Shown one piece after another: positions 42,589-51,534 of a stretch of DNA of 56,224 nucleotides (positions within the stretch are counted from its first letter, which is position 1; each line of letters opens with the position of its first letter). The stretch is taken from assembly GCF_000472525.1 (NCBI RefSeq), contig NZ_AWZT01000045.1:1-56224 (forward strand), in the 5' to 3' direction. The DNA is from Paraburkholderia dilworthii (lineage in GTDB: Bacteria; Pseudomonadota; Gammaproteobacteria; Burkholderiales; Burkholderiaceae). The notes under the pieces were generated by a model. The model made no database searches and was not told the DNA's origin. It saw nothing but the letters and a program-made list of their open reading frames with translations. Both the position numbers and the translations under genes were made by a program.

Positions 42589-43947
42589 CTAATTGCCATC
42601 GAATGCCTCGTCAGACGTTGCTAACGTTGAGGACTCACACGCGTTATCCGGTCGACGGTGCGGAGTCGCAACTCTTGACGCTGAAGTCACGTTCGGCTTA
42701 GTAACCGGATCAGGAGTATCGGGCTGTTTTTCACGAACGTTCGATACGTTGCCTGCAGAGCCACGGGACAGCCAATCGCTATTGCTCAATGTACATAGCG
42801 CATAGACTTTCAGCGGGAGCAACAGAAAGAGGTTAATGGGTGTGTGAAGAGAAAAGCCAAGAAATCGAACCTGGCGAGCGCGAACCGATGCCACGCTACA
42901 GCGGATCATGGTCGATGATGCGATTATCAGGGCAGTCCACCACGGCACTGTCGCTGTCAATGCGAACTGCGCGAGCCCCGCTAGAAGCGATAAGGCGAGA
43001 AATAGCGAGCCCAGATTCAGTCCGATCACGTCCAGCGTAAGGTAGCGATCGAGACAGGGCAGCAGGCGCAGCGAAAGCAGCGTGTCCCGATAAGTACTGC
43101 GCGCCCAGCGCAGTTGTTGGCGCAGATACGCCCCAAGTCTGTCCGGAACGACTGTCGCGGCAATGGCGTCCGGAACGTACTCGGTCCGATAACCTGCGGT
43201 CAGCATGAGAATCGTGAGATGGCGGTCCTCGCCGAAGTCGCTCGGCTTCCCGCGAAAAAACTGTGTCTCGTACTGATCTAGCAGCATAAGGAGCGCGGAC
43301 CGGCGGTACATGGCACATGGACCGGAGCAGCACATAACAGCGCCGAAGCGAGCCTGTGCGGCGCGCTCTTCGTTGCAAGCCAACCAGTACTCCATATCGA
43401 TCAAGCGGGTCAACCAGGTGTCGCTCCGGTTGCTGGCAGTCAACTGCCCCATGGCGGCGCCTATCGTCGCGTCTCGCATTGTCAATACGAGCTTCTTGAC
43501 GACATCGGGCGCCAGCGTCGTGTCGGAGTCGACGTTGAGTACCAGTTCCCCGGATGAAGAGTGTATCGCGGCGATCTGTGCCTTTCGCTTTCCCATATTT
43601 TGGGGAAGCGTAATGAAGTTGAATCTCGGGTCGCGTGTGTACGCGTCGTATGCCGGCCTCACGGCGTCGAGATTCGCAGAACCATCATCAACCACATAGA
43701 CCCGCAGTTTTCCGGCGTAGTCCTGGTTTGCAATGGACTCCAGGCACGCAGAGAGCGTGCTCGGTTGCTCGTTAAAGCACGGCACGATGACGTCCACGTC
43801 CGGCAGAAAGTTGGAGTCGGCGGCATTGGGCGACTCCGGCCGATCACTCGTCGGTAGGCCATGGAGGGCCTGTGCGCTTTTGTAAATAGTCGAGAGTAGT
43901 GCATACAACAAAACCGGGGCAGTGCTGATTGTGGCAAGGGCATTCAT
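42589..43947 (-). CDS. nodC: NodC, N-acetylglucosaminyltransferase (chitin oligosaccharide synthase)
   Basis: A 452-residue membrane GT2 enzyme that builds the chitooligosaccharide backbone of Nod factors. Catalytic motifs are present: VIVPCFNEQ, YVVDDGS, NVDSDTTLA, FGEDRHLTI and RQQLRWARS, with hydrophobic segments at the N-terminus and after about residue 310. The C-terminal tail is long and Ser/Thr/Pro-rich. No lesion is seen, although the upstream nodB is broken. Confidence 0.96.
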   Translation of the reverse strand: MNALATISTAPVLLYALLSTIYKSAQALHGLPTSDRPESPNAADSNFLPDVDVIVPCFNEQPSTLSACLESIANQDYAGKLRVYVVDDGSANLDAVRPAYDAYTRDPRFNFITLPQNMGKRKAQIAAIHSSSGELVLNVDSDTTLAPDVVKKLVLTMRDATIGAAMGQLTASNRSDTWLTRLIDMEYWLACNEERAAQARFGAVMCCSGPCAMYRRSALLMLLDQYETQFFRGKPSDFGEDRHLTILMLTAGYRTEYVPDAIAATVVPDRLGAYLRQQLRWARSTYRDTLLSLRLLPCLDRYLTLDVIGLNLGSLFLALSLLAGLAQFALTATVPWWTALIIASSTMIRCSVASVRARQVRFLGFSLHTPINLFLLLPLKVYALCTLSNSDWLSRGSAGNVSNVREKQPDTPDPVTKPNVTSASRVATPHRRPDNACESSTLATSDEAFDGN

Positions 43948-43979
43948 AGATGTCGGTTTGTTCAGTGTGGTTGGGGTAG

Positions 43980-44640
43980 CTAGCTGATTACAAATCCGCA
44001 GTCATGCAGTGCTGGAATCAGGCGGGAAAGCGCCATGAGGGTCCGGTCGCGCAGCCCAGCATGACAGCACCTTCTGACTCGCCGGGAGGACATCCGTCGT
44101 GCAAGAGCACAATTGCGCCAGGCCGGACCGAGGCCAGCACTGTGCTGACAATCGCATCGACGCCGGGCGAGACCAGTCACGCGAGTCTTGCGACTAGTCA
44201 AGAGCCGGCAGCCCCGCCTTTGTCGCTTCAGCGACCACTTCGTCCGTCCATGTTCCGTAGGAGGCATGCATATGCCAAACTGTGGCCTGGGGACACGCCA
44301 TCCGGATGCTCCATTTCAAGTCCAATATTTCGCGTCGTACTTCATCAAGTTCGCATCTGCACAAATCCAGATGAGTCATCTTGTGATTGGCAATCTGGTG
44401 TCCCTCGGCGATCGTTCGCTGGATCAGCCCCGTCTTGCTCAATTGTCCAGTTAGCACTTCGCTCCACGGCCGATCGTCCAATCCGGAAGGCCCCGCGACA
44501 GGCACTGTTTCGCTATGCGTAGCTGGCGTGTCGAGAGAGACACATTCAGAAGTGTGGGAATCGTGGAGGCATAGCTAAAGCTTGTCGTACTGCTCAAGTT
44601 TATAGACACGAGTACACAATCAATTAATCTCGATTTCAAC
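43980..44640 (-). pseudogene. nodB: NodB chitooligosaccharide deacetylase, decayed
   Basis: Recognisable NodB blocks lie in at least three frames: LIQRTIAEGHQIANHKMTHL and VRREILDLKWSIRMACPQAT in one; SRDWSRP then GVDAIVSTVLASVRPGAIVL with LLHDGCPP in a second; AGLRDRTLMALSRLIPALHD with CGFVIS at the end in a third. The N-terminal part, which should carry the catalytic TFDDGP motif, is degraded and holds stops in every frame. NodB removes the terminal acetyl group before NodA acylation, so this copy cannot support Nod-factor synthesis. Confidence 0.85.
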
Positions 44641-44676
44641 TTTCGTTACGACCGGTTCCACTGTGCAACACAAAAA

Positions 44677-44725
44677 CAAATTTGTGAAATCGATTGTGTT
44701 GATGCTTTGCATCTATAACGTGGAT
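44677..44725 (-). promoter_or_regulatory. nod box upstream of nodBCIJ
   Basis: Reading the minus strand, the site starts ATCCA, then AGATG, then GCATC, and continues ACAATCGATTT followed by CACAAAT. It shows the nod-box organisation (ATC-N9-GAT repeats followed by the conserved AACAATCGATTT core) bound by NodD with flavonoids. It lies just upstream of the nodB pseudogene and should drive nodC-nodI-nodJ. No nodD is visible in the window. Confidence 0.85.
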
Positions 44726-45421
44726 ACGTTGAAAAGTGCTTTTGAATTGAGCGCCCCCGGTCGCGCATCGAGGACGGGTCGTTATGCTGCCAGATTTTGC
44801 TTGCCCTCAGGGCGGATTCAGTCCTGAAGAAGCTTGATCGGCGACACCTGACCAAGCGTGGAGTGGCGACGGCTCCGGTTATAGGAGCCATAAACACAAC
44901 ACCCACATTACCGAGTCACGAGAAGTCCCTATCGCTGGCATCCGTGGTTCGGTCGAATTGCCTGGATTGCAACTTGATGGAGAAGAATCGCGAGATCATT
45001 CTGCGATGTGCACTTGACCCACTCGAGGCAGCGCATGTATCGGAGATGCCGCAGTAAATGTTTGATGCAGTTTCTTGCCGTCTGCCTATATCGTAAGCAT
45101 TCCAAATCGTTGGCTACGAGCCGCTGCGCAAACTGAGGCGCCTGTTGAGCGATAAATCTCTCACCGCACAACTCAATGTGGTACAAACCGAGACCGTCCT
45201 CTGTCCTATACAGGAGGAGGCGATGCGACGCGTGCCGAGCACTCAACCGGGCGATCAACCCGATCTGTTTCAGCTTTACCTAGGGACCTCCGAATGGGCG
45301 AATGAGATATGCCCGGAACTGGTGTACGGGGGAGTTGAGGCGGGCGATTGAAGGCGGTGGACGTTTTAGCTGAGAATCTGATTGTCGAAGTCGGAAACCA
45401 GCAAACAACAAACCATCCACC
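44726..45421. other. Gene-poor stretch between nod box and IS256 remnant
   Basis: No gene is supported here. Small frames (for example 44797-45057 and 45145-45351) lack recognisable motifs. The sequence is more AT-rich just behind the nod box. It probably contains old IS or intergenic material. Confidence 0.4.
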
Positions 45422-46418
45422 ATGAGCAAGTTTACGGGAAAAAGCGGTTATCGGTCTATCAGAAAGCGGTCTGGGCCTGGACGAATTGGTCCGTCACGGA
45501 GCCCGGCAGGTGATTCAACAGGCGATCGAAGCAGAGCTGCAGGCGCTGCTGGAGCGGTTCGAAAACGTCAAGACGTTGCACGGACCACGCGCGGTGGTGC
45601 GCAATGGCTATTTGCCGGAGCGCGAGGTATTGACGGCGGCCGGCCCGATTGCGGTGAAGGTCCCCAAGGTTCGCGATCGTTCAGGGTCAGGCGTGAAGTT
45701 CAATTCATCGATCGTGCCACCGTATGTGCGCAAGTCGCCGCGTGTGAGTGCCGCGTTGCCGTGGTTTTATCTGAAAGGCTCTCAACGGGCGACATGAGCG
45801 AGGCGTTGAGCGTGCTGCTGGGCGAGGATGCGAAGGGTTTGTCGGCGAATGTGGTGAGTCGCCTGAAGGCCCAGTGGGCCGACGAACATACGCACTGGAG
45901 CCGGCGTAATCTGTCGAAGTCGCGCTACGTGTACTGGTGGGTCGACGGTATTCACACCGGGCTGCGAAGCGAAAATTCACACGGGCAATGCCTGCTGGTG
46001 ATCATCGGCGTGAAGCCAGATGGGCGCAAGGAGCGTGTGGTGATCGGCGATGGGTATCGCGAGTCGAAGGCGTCGTGGCAGGAGTTGCTGCTCGACCTGA
46101 AATCCCGAGGCGTGCAAGCTGGTCCGCTGCTGGCCATTGGCGATGGCGCGATGGGCTTCTGGGCCGCACTGGAGGAAGTGTTTCCCGCGAGGCGAGGCCA
46201 GCGCTGTTGGTTCCACAAAATGGTCAACGTCCTGAACGCGCTGCCGAAATCGCAGCAAGGCAAAGCTAAAGCAGATCTGCAGGCGATATGGATGGCCGCG
46301 ACGCGCGCCGACGCGCATGCCGCCTTCGATCGGTTCGTGACGGATCGTCTTGCACCGGTTCGCCGTCCCTGGAGGCAATGCCTTCCACAACCAGGTCAGC
46401 AGAAACTCGCCGCCTGAC
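45422..46418 (+). pseudogene. IS256-family transposase, frameshifted and truncated
   Basis: The N-terminal part (ARQVIQQAIEAELQALLERF, VVRNGYLPEREVLTAAGPI, VKVPKVRDRSGSGVKF) is in one frame. From about 45785 the DDE part follows in another (DMSEALSVLLGEDAKGLSAN, VYWWVDGIHTGLR, LAIGDGAMGFWAALEEVFPA). The frame is cut off near 46400, before the catalytic Glu region, and joins a piece of an IS3 element. Inactive. Confidence 0.85.
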
Positions 46419-46589
46419 GTCACTGTTCATCGACCGCTCATACACCAGACTTGGCCGTATCTCTGGGCGAATCTGCTGCTGGAAGTGCGGCAGCAGACGC
46501 TGCGCCTGCTGGTGCAAGTACTGCGGCAACACCGACGCAGACTGGACGTCGCAGCACGGGAACCTCAACATTGGGTGGGACCAGTATCT

Positions 46590-46765
46590 TCGGGCGCCTC
46601 AAAACGGAGTTATTCTATCCCCGTGACTGGCAGGCCATCACCGTCGATCAATGCATCGAAGTCGTTGACTCGCACATCCGCTGGTACACCGCAAAGCGGA
46701 TCAAGGTCTCGCTCGACTCCCTGAGTCCCGTCGAATACTGGCAGAGTCTTGGATTTGCGGCATAA
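46590..46765 (+). pseudogene. IS3-family orfB C-terminal fragment
   Basis: FGRLKTELFYPRDWQAITVD and IRWYTAKRIKVSLDSLSPVE lead to YWQSLGFAA and a stop, closely matching the end of the complete IS3 transposase at 51535-52434 (FGRLKTEMFYPRDWRASTVD). It is a broken older copy of the same element type. Confidence 0.85.
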
Positions 46766-46799
46766 ATCAGTCTAGGGATTGTGCCGCGCCCCCGGCGGG

Positions 46800-47191
46800 T
46801 CAGGTTTCAGTCGGCGTTGACAGCTCTGACAGGACTGCTCTGTTGCGGTCATTGTGGTCGCAAGCTGCACGTTGCCTATTCAGCGCTGAGGGCACCGTCG
46901 CGTGCTACAACTCTCAGGGCAGCATCATCAATCATGGCGACCCTCGCTGGATTTCGTTCGGCGCTGTCCGTGTTGATCAACGGGTCACTGAAGAGGCTTT
47001 GCGCCAGCTCCAGCCGTTAGGTATTCGTGCATTAATCAAGGCCATTGAACGTGCGTGAAAAGGACGAACGCATGCGGCACGAGGAGCTGGCGCCCGAACA
47101 GGCGCGGTATGAAGCTGCGTGTGGGTGTCGGCAATCTGCGCAGGTGCACCTCGTGGAACGGATCGCCGATACGGCCGACGGGCGAACGTAA
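46800..47191 (+). pseudogene. Serine recombinase (resolvase) zinc-ribbon fragment
   Basis: Fragments LLCCGHCGRKLHVAYSAL, VACYNSQGSIINHGDPRWIS, FGAVRVDQRVTEEALRQLQP and DERMRHEELAPEQARYEA, spread over frames, resemble the zinc beta-ribbon and coiled coil of large serine recombinases. The catalytic domain is absent. Confidence 0.6.
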
Positions 47192-47543
47192 AAATTGTCG
47201 TAACAATGACAAATGTGGTGCGGTTGTCGGCTTTGATTGTCGGTCCAGGTAGACGAAAATCAGCCCAGCCATGCGGGGACTGGCGTATTTACGGACTTCA
47301 AACAAGTGGGCATGGATCTCGCAATAACCGACCGTGCGACCACTGCCGGTCGCGAGGAGAGGTATATGTTTGATTGCACGAACGCTTGCCGGCTACGCTG
47401 GTCTGCCCACTTTGACATCCGGCAAACAATACCCTTGGCGTCAATCCCCGAAGCGCCAGTTTTGGGCGGGGGATGTCGTGCAGGCGGCGGCCCACTGGAA
47501 GTCGAGCTGCGGTTCGGTGGGCGCACCTGGGGCGCCCACAAAG

Positions 47544-47900
47544 CGTGGCGTATTGACGAAGATGACTTCGGTCGGGATCCCGAGCATCAACCACCAACAG
47601 CTGATCAATGCAAACCGGGAGGTAAAGAGGGTTGGCGCGCTCCTGCACAATATTACGTCCGCCTCGAATACCAGCGCCGCGTGGGAGCCTTAACGCAATA
47701 CGCGTGCGAGGCAAAACAAGGGGGAGCCAGTCTTAGCGCTGAAGAGCGAGATGCTGGACGAGGTGCAGATTCTAGTCGACGTCGCGACGAAGGAAGGCAA
47801 GCGCCCGAACACGCCTTCGGACCAGATGCTCGGGAACGAGAAATCCCTCCTCGAAGTGGCGCGGAGGTCAATGCATGTGATCTCGACAACCGGCAACGAC
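47544..47900 (+). pseudogene. nifB remnant
   Basis: RGVLTKMTSVGIPSINHQQL then NANREVKRVGALLHNI aligns with the intact NifB (RGVLTKINSVLIPGINDEHL, VNREVKKRGAFLHNI). After a gap, DEVQILVDVATKEGKRPN recalls the start of the NifB C-terminal domain (MKVLVSVATKGGGRVN). The radical SAM motif and most of the gene are missing. The divergence suggests an ancient copy or a transfer from another lineage. Confidence 0.7.
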
Positions 47901-47957
47901 CGACTGGGCGGAGAAAGTCAAAGCCCGGCGGGACGCGTCGGCACTCGGTGGGGAAGG

Positions 47958-48247
47958 CAAGTCTATCCCACGCGCGGCCTGTGGGACATCCACTCGCTCC
48001 TATTCACAGAGCGAGTGGACTTCCTTGTCGGCAACACACATGGGAAGTCCTGGAGCGCGACACCGGGACACCTCTCGTGCGGCTTGTGTTTCCTATACGC
48101 GACTGTCACAACTACCACCGCTACGCGGCATGGTGTACGCCGGCGGATTACGAATTCTTTGGGCGCTGCTCGATAATTTTTTCGAAAACACCGGACATGA
48201 CCGCGATATTCATTGCTAAGACCGGCTACTGCTATGACGTGGTTGGC
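47958..48247 (+). pseudogene. nifK 3' remnant
   Basis: VYPTRGLWDIHSLLFTERVD and FLVGNTHGK are followed, in a shifted frame, by RDTGTPLVRLVFPIRDCHNY and IAKTGYCYDVV. It matches the C-terminal quarter of NifK (YPKRDLWHMRSLLFTEPVD, FLIGNTYGK, TDYSYDI). It follows directly on the nifB remnant, although nifB and nifK are far apart in the intact cluster. Confidence 0.8.
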
Positions 48248-48335
48248 TCAGGGAGGCATGTTTCTCACCTGAGCCGACTTCTGAAACCCGCTCATCGCTC
48301 ACAAAAGACTTGAAACCCGCACTGGTAGGTTTGTT

Positions 48336-49241
48336 ATGCATTGCAAAGAAGGATTTGGTGAAGCTATTGGACACCACGGTGAGCTTCTACAGGGAGTTTT
48401 TGAAAGCGAGGGAGGTCGCATGCGTCGTGGCTTGGTCTCGCTGCCTTGTCCTAACCTAACGTCAAAAGCGAGGTTTCTAGCCAATAGCGACACGCAGATT
48501 TCTGTTAGTCCACAACACTGCGAAAAAGCGAAACGCGCCGCCGAGCTTACGCTCAAGACGTTTGCACAAACGGGAGTCGGTGGACATGTAACAATTAATA
48601 GCAACATCGCCATTGGGCGCGGCATGGGATCATCTACTGCTGACGTTTTGGCTACCATCTTGGCCGTGCTGGACTGCTTGAACATCCAAGCACCAATTGA
48701 TCGTGTAATGCAGATTGCCGTGGATGCCGAGACGGCATGTGATTCCACGCTGTTCTCTCAGAATGCCGTGCTCTTTGCCCAACGCGAGGGGCTGATAATT
48801 GAAGCCTTTACAAAGTCACTGCCACATATTGACTTCATTAGCATCGATGCAGCAACGGTGGAGTCCGTCGACACTCTCACATTAAAGCCTGCTGAGTATA
48901 GCCACGTAGAGATCGAAATGTTTCGTTCCATGCGGGCTCTCCTGCGCCAAGCGTTTAACACTTCCAATCTTAACTTGCTGGGTCGGGTTGCTACGGCGAG
49001 CGCCCGAATCAACGAAAGATTTTTGCGAAAACTGCACTTGGATCGCATTGAAGGAATCGGCGTCCGGCACGGCGCGATCGGTGTCCAGGTTGCCCACAGT
49101 GGAACTGTCGTTGGTTTGATGTTTGACCCAGTTGACGACAGAACCGCAGCTCGTATAGAGCTGGCTACGCATGATTTAAGACGTTTAGGTTTTGAGCAGT
49201 CTATCGTACACTCAACCAGTTCGTGGAAAACAAATGTTTAA
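48336..49241 (+). CDS. GHMP-family (PduX-like) small-molecule kinase
   Basis: A 301-residue GHMP kinase. Motif 1 region GEAIGHHGELLQGVFESEG matches the substrate-side start of PduX-type L-threonine kinases (GxCGELxQG). The ATP-binding loop is GRGMGSSTADVLATILAV, and the C-terminal motif 3 is GVQVAHSGTVVGLMFDP. PduX makes O-phospho-L-threonine for cobalamin side-chain synthesis; no cobalamin genes are nearby, so a threonine or related amino acid is only a likely substrate. The gene is visibly AT-richer than the nif genes. It overlaps the next gene by eight bases, so the two products should act together. Confidence 0.8.
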   Translation: MHCKEGFGEAIGHHGELLQGVFESEGGRMRRGLVSLPCPNLTSKARFLANSDTQISVSPQHCEKAKRAAELTLKTFAQTGVGGHVTINSNIAIGRGMGSSTADVLATILAVLDCLNIQAPIDRVMQIAVDAETACDSTLFSQNAVLFAQREGLIIEAFTKSLPHIDFISIDAATVESVDTLTLKPAEYSHVEIEMFRSMRALLRQAFNTSNLNLLGRVATASARINERFLRKLHLDRIEGIGVRHGAIGVQVAHSGTVVGLMFDPVDDRTAARIELATHDLRRLGFEQSIVHSTSSWKTNV

Positions 49242-50862
49242 TCGAATACTAATGCGAAATTTAGAGGATTTTGAAAATCCTCGAATCGTCGAATTGGCTG
49301 ACGATTTCTATGGAGCCAGCTTCTTCCTTATGAAGCTCCTACCGGCACGATTTATGTTGGAGCGGGCTTCCGAACAAGGCTTGTTAAGCCCCGGATCGAC
49401 TATCTGTGAGTCTTCGTCTGGCACTTTTGGTCTTGCCTTGGCCATGCTTTCCGTACAATATGGATACAAGCTAATACTCGTGAGTGACTGGGCGCTCGAC
49501 CGGCATCTTCATAAAAGACTTGTAGAGCTGGGAGCGCAGGTCGAAATTGTCGACGGGCCTGCGCGCGTCGGCGGACTTCAGCAAGCGCGGTTAAACAGGC
49601 TCGCCAAATTCCTAGACGAGGTACCTGGAAGCTATTGGCCCTCGCAGTACTCCAATACGGATAATCCGCTTTCGTACGGAAAATTTGCGGAGGTCTTAAT
49701 CCAAAGGATTGGAAAGATCGATTGTTTGGTGGGCCCTGTTGGATCAGGCGGGTCGATGTGCGGTACGACCACGCTTCTTCGGACACTGTTTCCTGAGTTG
49801 CATGCGGTTGGTGTCGATACCCCGAATTCTGTCCTGTTTGGGCAACATAGCGGAAAGCCGATACCCCTCAGCGGCCTGGGCGGCGCGTTTGTGCCCTCCA
49901 ATGTAGATCACACGCAGTTTGACGAAGTTCACTGGCTAACGCCTGTCGAGGTGTTCCATTCAACTCAGCGATTGCATCGGCATCACGGATTGTTTATGGG
50001 ACCAACTAGTGGTGCGGCATATAGAGTGGCCGACTGGTGGTCAAGAAAAAACCGCGGAAAGAAGGTCGTCGCGATTTTCCCCGATGAGGGCCACCGTTAC
50101 GTCGAGACGGTGTATGACGAAAACTGGCTTTCATCCGTGCCTGGATGGCCTGCATCGGTACCCTGCGAACCAGTGGCCGTGGAAGCGCCCACGCAACAGA
50201 TGACCGTGTGGTCTACCTATGCCTGGCGCAGGCGCACGCTCGACCAAGTCCTTTCAAGCCTCATCCATCAGCCGCCCGCGAGTTTGCATGCATCGCCGCA
50301 TCAACTGGCCGACCCGGTCTCGCCTGAGCGCAACCTGAATGCAGAAAACAAAAGGCCTACCGTTATCCAAGAGACGCGAGACGCAAGGCTAATATTCTTG
50401 TCCCGCTTCGATAGCGCGTCCGTTGCCCACCTCCAGTTGAAGCCTGAGCAGACGCAGTTCGTGGATCCGTTGTATACGGTGTTTCATGAGCTTCAAAGTA
50501 GTTCTCTTCACGAGAATGAGCACCCGTGCTCGCTTGCGGTTGGAGATCAGATCGTTGGCTTCTTTGTACTTCGTGAGAAGGCGGCCTTGCCGGAGTGGGC
50601 GCCGTTGGACGCTATCACTGTGCATAGCTTCCGTATTGGCCGATCATATCAGGGCAATAGTTATGGTAAGGCGACATCTGGATTGATAGCTAATTGGGTT
50701 CTATCGAATCGACAAGATGCCAATCGTCTTATGCTCGCTGTCAATCGGCGCAACGCCATAGCTAGGCGAACCTATCTGAATTCAGGTTTTCAAGAAACCG
50801 GCGTTAACCATTGCGGACCCACCGGACGTCAAGATATTTTGGAATACAAACTGAAAGGCTAG
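49234..50862 (+). CDS. Fold-type-II PLP enzyme fused to GNAT acyltransferase domain
   Basis: From ATG 49234 a 542-residue two-domain protein. Residues about 20-320 resemble cysteine synthase/cystathionine beta-synthase enzymes: a Lys in FFLMKLLPARFMLERASEQG (placed like the Schiff-base Lys), ESSSGTFGLALAML for the carboxylate loop, the PLP-phosphate glycine loop GPVGSGGSMCG and GPTSGAAYRVADWW. Residues about 400-542 form a GNAT domain with SYQGNSYGKATSGLIANWVL as acetyl-CoA loop and NRRNAIARRTYLNSGF. Such PLP enzymes do beta-replacement on phosphorylated or acetylated hydroxy amino acids, a good fit to the upstream kinase. The product is unknown. Start 49192 is possible but lies within the kinase gene. 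Confidence 0.8.
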   Translation: MFNRILMRNLEDFENPRIVELADDFYGASFFLMKLLPARFMLERASEQGLLSPGSTICESSSGTFGLALAMLSVQYGYKLILVSDWALDRHLHKRLVELGAQVEIVDGPARVGGLQQARLNRLAKFLDEVPGSYWPSQYSNTDNPLSYGKFAEVLIQRIGKIDCLVGPVGSGGSMCGTTTLLRTLFPELHAVGVDTPNSVLFGQHSGKPIPLSGLGGAFVPSNVDHTQFDEVHWLTPVEVFHSTQRLHRHHGLFMGPTSGAAYRVADWWSRKNRGKKVVAIFPDEGHRYVETVYDENWLSSVPGWPASVPCEPVAVEAPTQQMTVWSTYAWRRRTLDQVLSSLIHQPPASLHASPHQLADPVSPERNLNAENKRPTVIQETRDARLIFLSRFDSASVAHLQLKPEQTQFVDPLYTVFHELQSSSLHENEHPCSLAVGDQIVGFFVLREKAALPEWAPLDAITVHSFRIGRSYQGNSYGKATSGLIANWVLSNRQDANRLMLAVNRRNAIARRTYLNSGFQETGVNHCGPTGRQDILEYKLKG

Positions 50863-50936
50863 TTCAAAAATGCCGCTCGGTTCGGCCTCAGATGTTCCAC
50901 CGGACGAGAGAGGCTCGGCGTTTGAACGTATGCACC

Positions 50937-51480
50937 TCAGTTGGCTTGCAATTCCCCACTTCGGTTCGGCGTGAATTCATAACCCATTTGAGTATCGGTA
51001 AGGCGCTGCATGCCGCGCAACATGACAGTATTACCCGGAGGTGGATCGCTGGCGCGAGCCAGACAGCCACCAGGCCGGGCAACCTTAATGAGCTTGCGCC
51101 GTAGCGGTGGCGCCTGCGCAACAAGCGGCAGATCTGGGACGAGGCGCTCGAGCAATTCCATTTCGGTTGATGTCAACGCCGCCTCTGGAGGAGCTTGCGG
51201 CGCACAACGGCTGATCATGGTCAGCCGTTGTGCGCCCGCTCAGGATGCAAAACACAGAGATCAAGTTCGCTAGCCGATCAGCTGTGCGCAGCTTCGAGTC
51301 CTCGGCCTTGCATCCGGACTTGAGGATTTTGTGGAACGTTTCGATTTTCCAGCGCGTTGCGCACCAGTCCAGCTTCTCGATTGCTTCGGCACGTGATCGG
51401 ACCGAGAGGTTGGTCAGCAGCTTCCTCCGATTCCGGAACGCCCGGGCGGCACATCACGCTCATGCGCGTGAATTACCTGT
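50937..51480 (-). pseudogene. IS4-family transposase C-terminal remnant
   Basis: Minus-strand sequence contains WKIETFHKILKSGCKAEDSK and LRTADRLANLISVFCI (about 51360-51235), then PPEAALTSTEMELLERLVP and LARASDPPPGNTVMLRGMQR with LTDTQMGYEF. This is the end of an IS4-type transposase with the catalytic Glu region. The rest is missing and frames are disrupted. A short palindrome of about 13 bases lies near 51205-51230 (CAACGGCTGA...TCAGCCGTTG). Confidence 0.7.
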
Positions 51481-51534
51481 CAACGCCGACTGAAATCTGA
51501 CCGTAAGGGGGTGCGGCTAAATTCTTGGACTGAT

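Noticed and set aside
42317..42623. Short frames between nodC and nodI as nodS/nodA-like genes
   Set aside because: No NodA or NodS motif is present in any frame; treated as unannotated spacer.
51200..51235. CAACGGCTGA / TCAGCCGTTG palindrome as a terminator or operator
   Set aside because: It lies inside the IS4 transposase remnant where coding decay explains it, and there is no gene it could serve.
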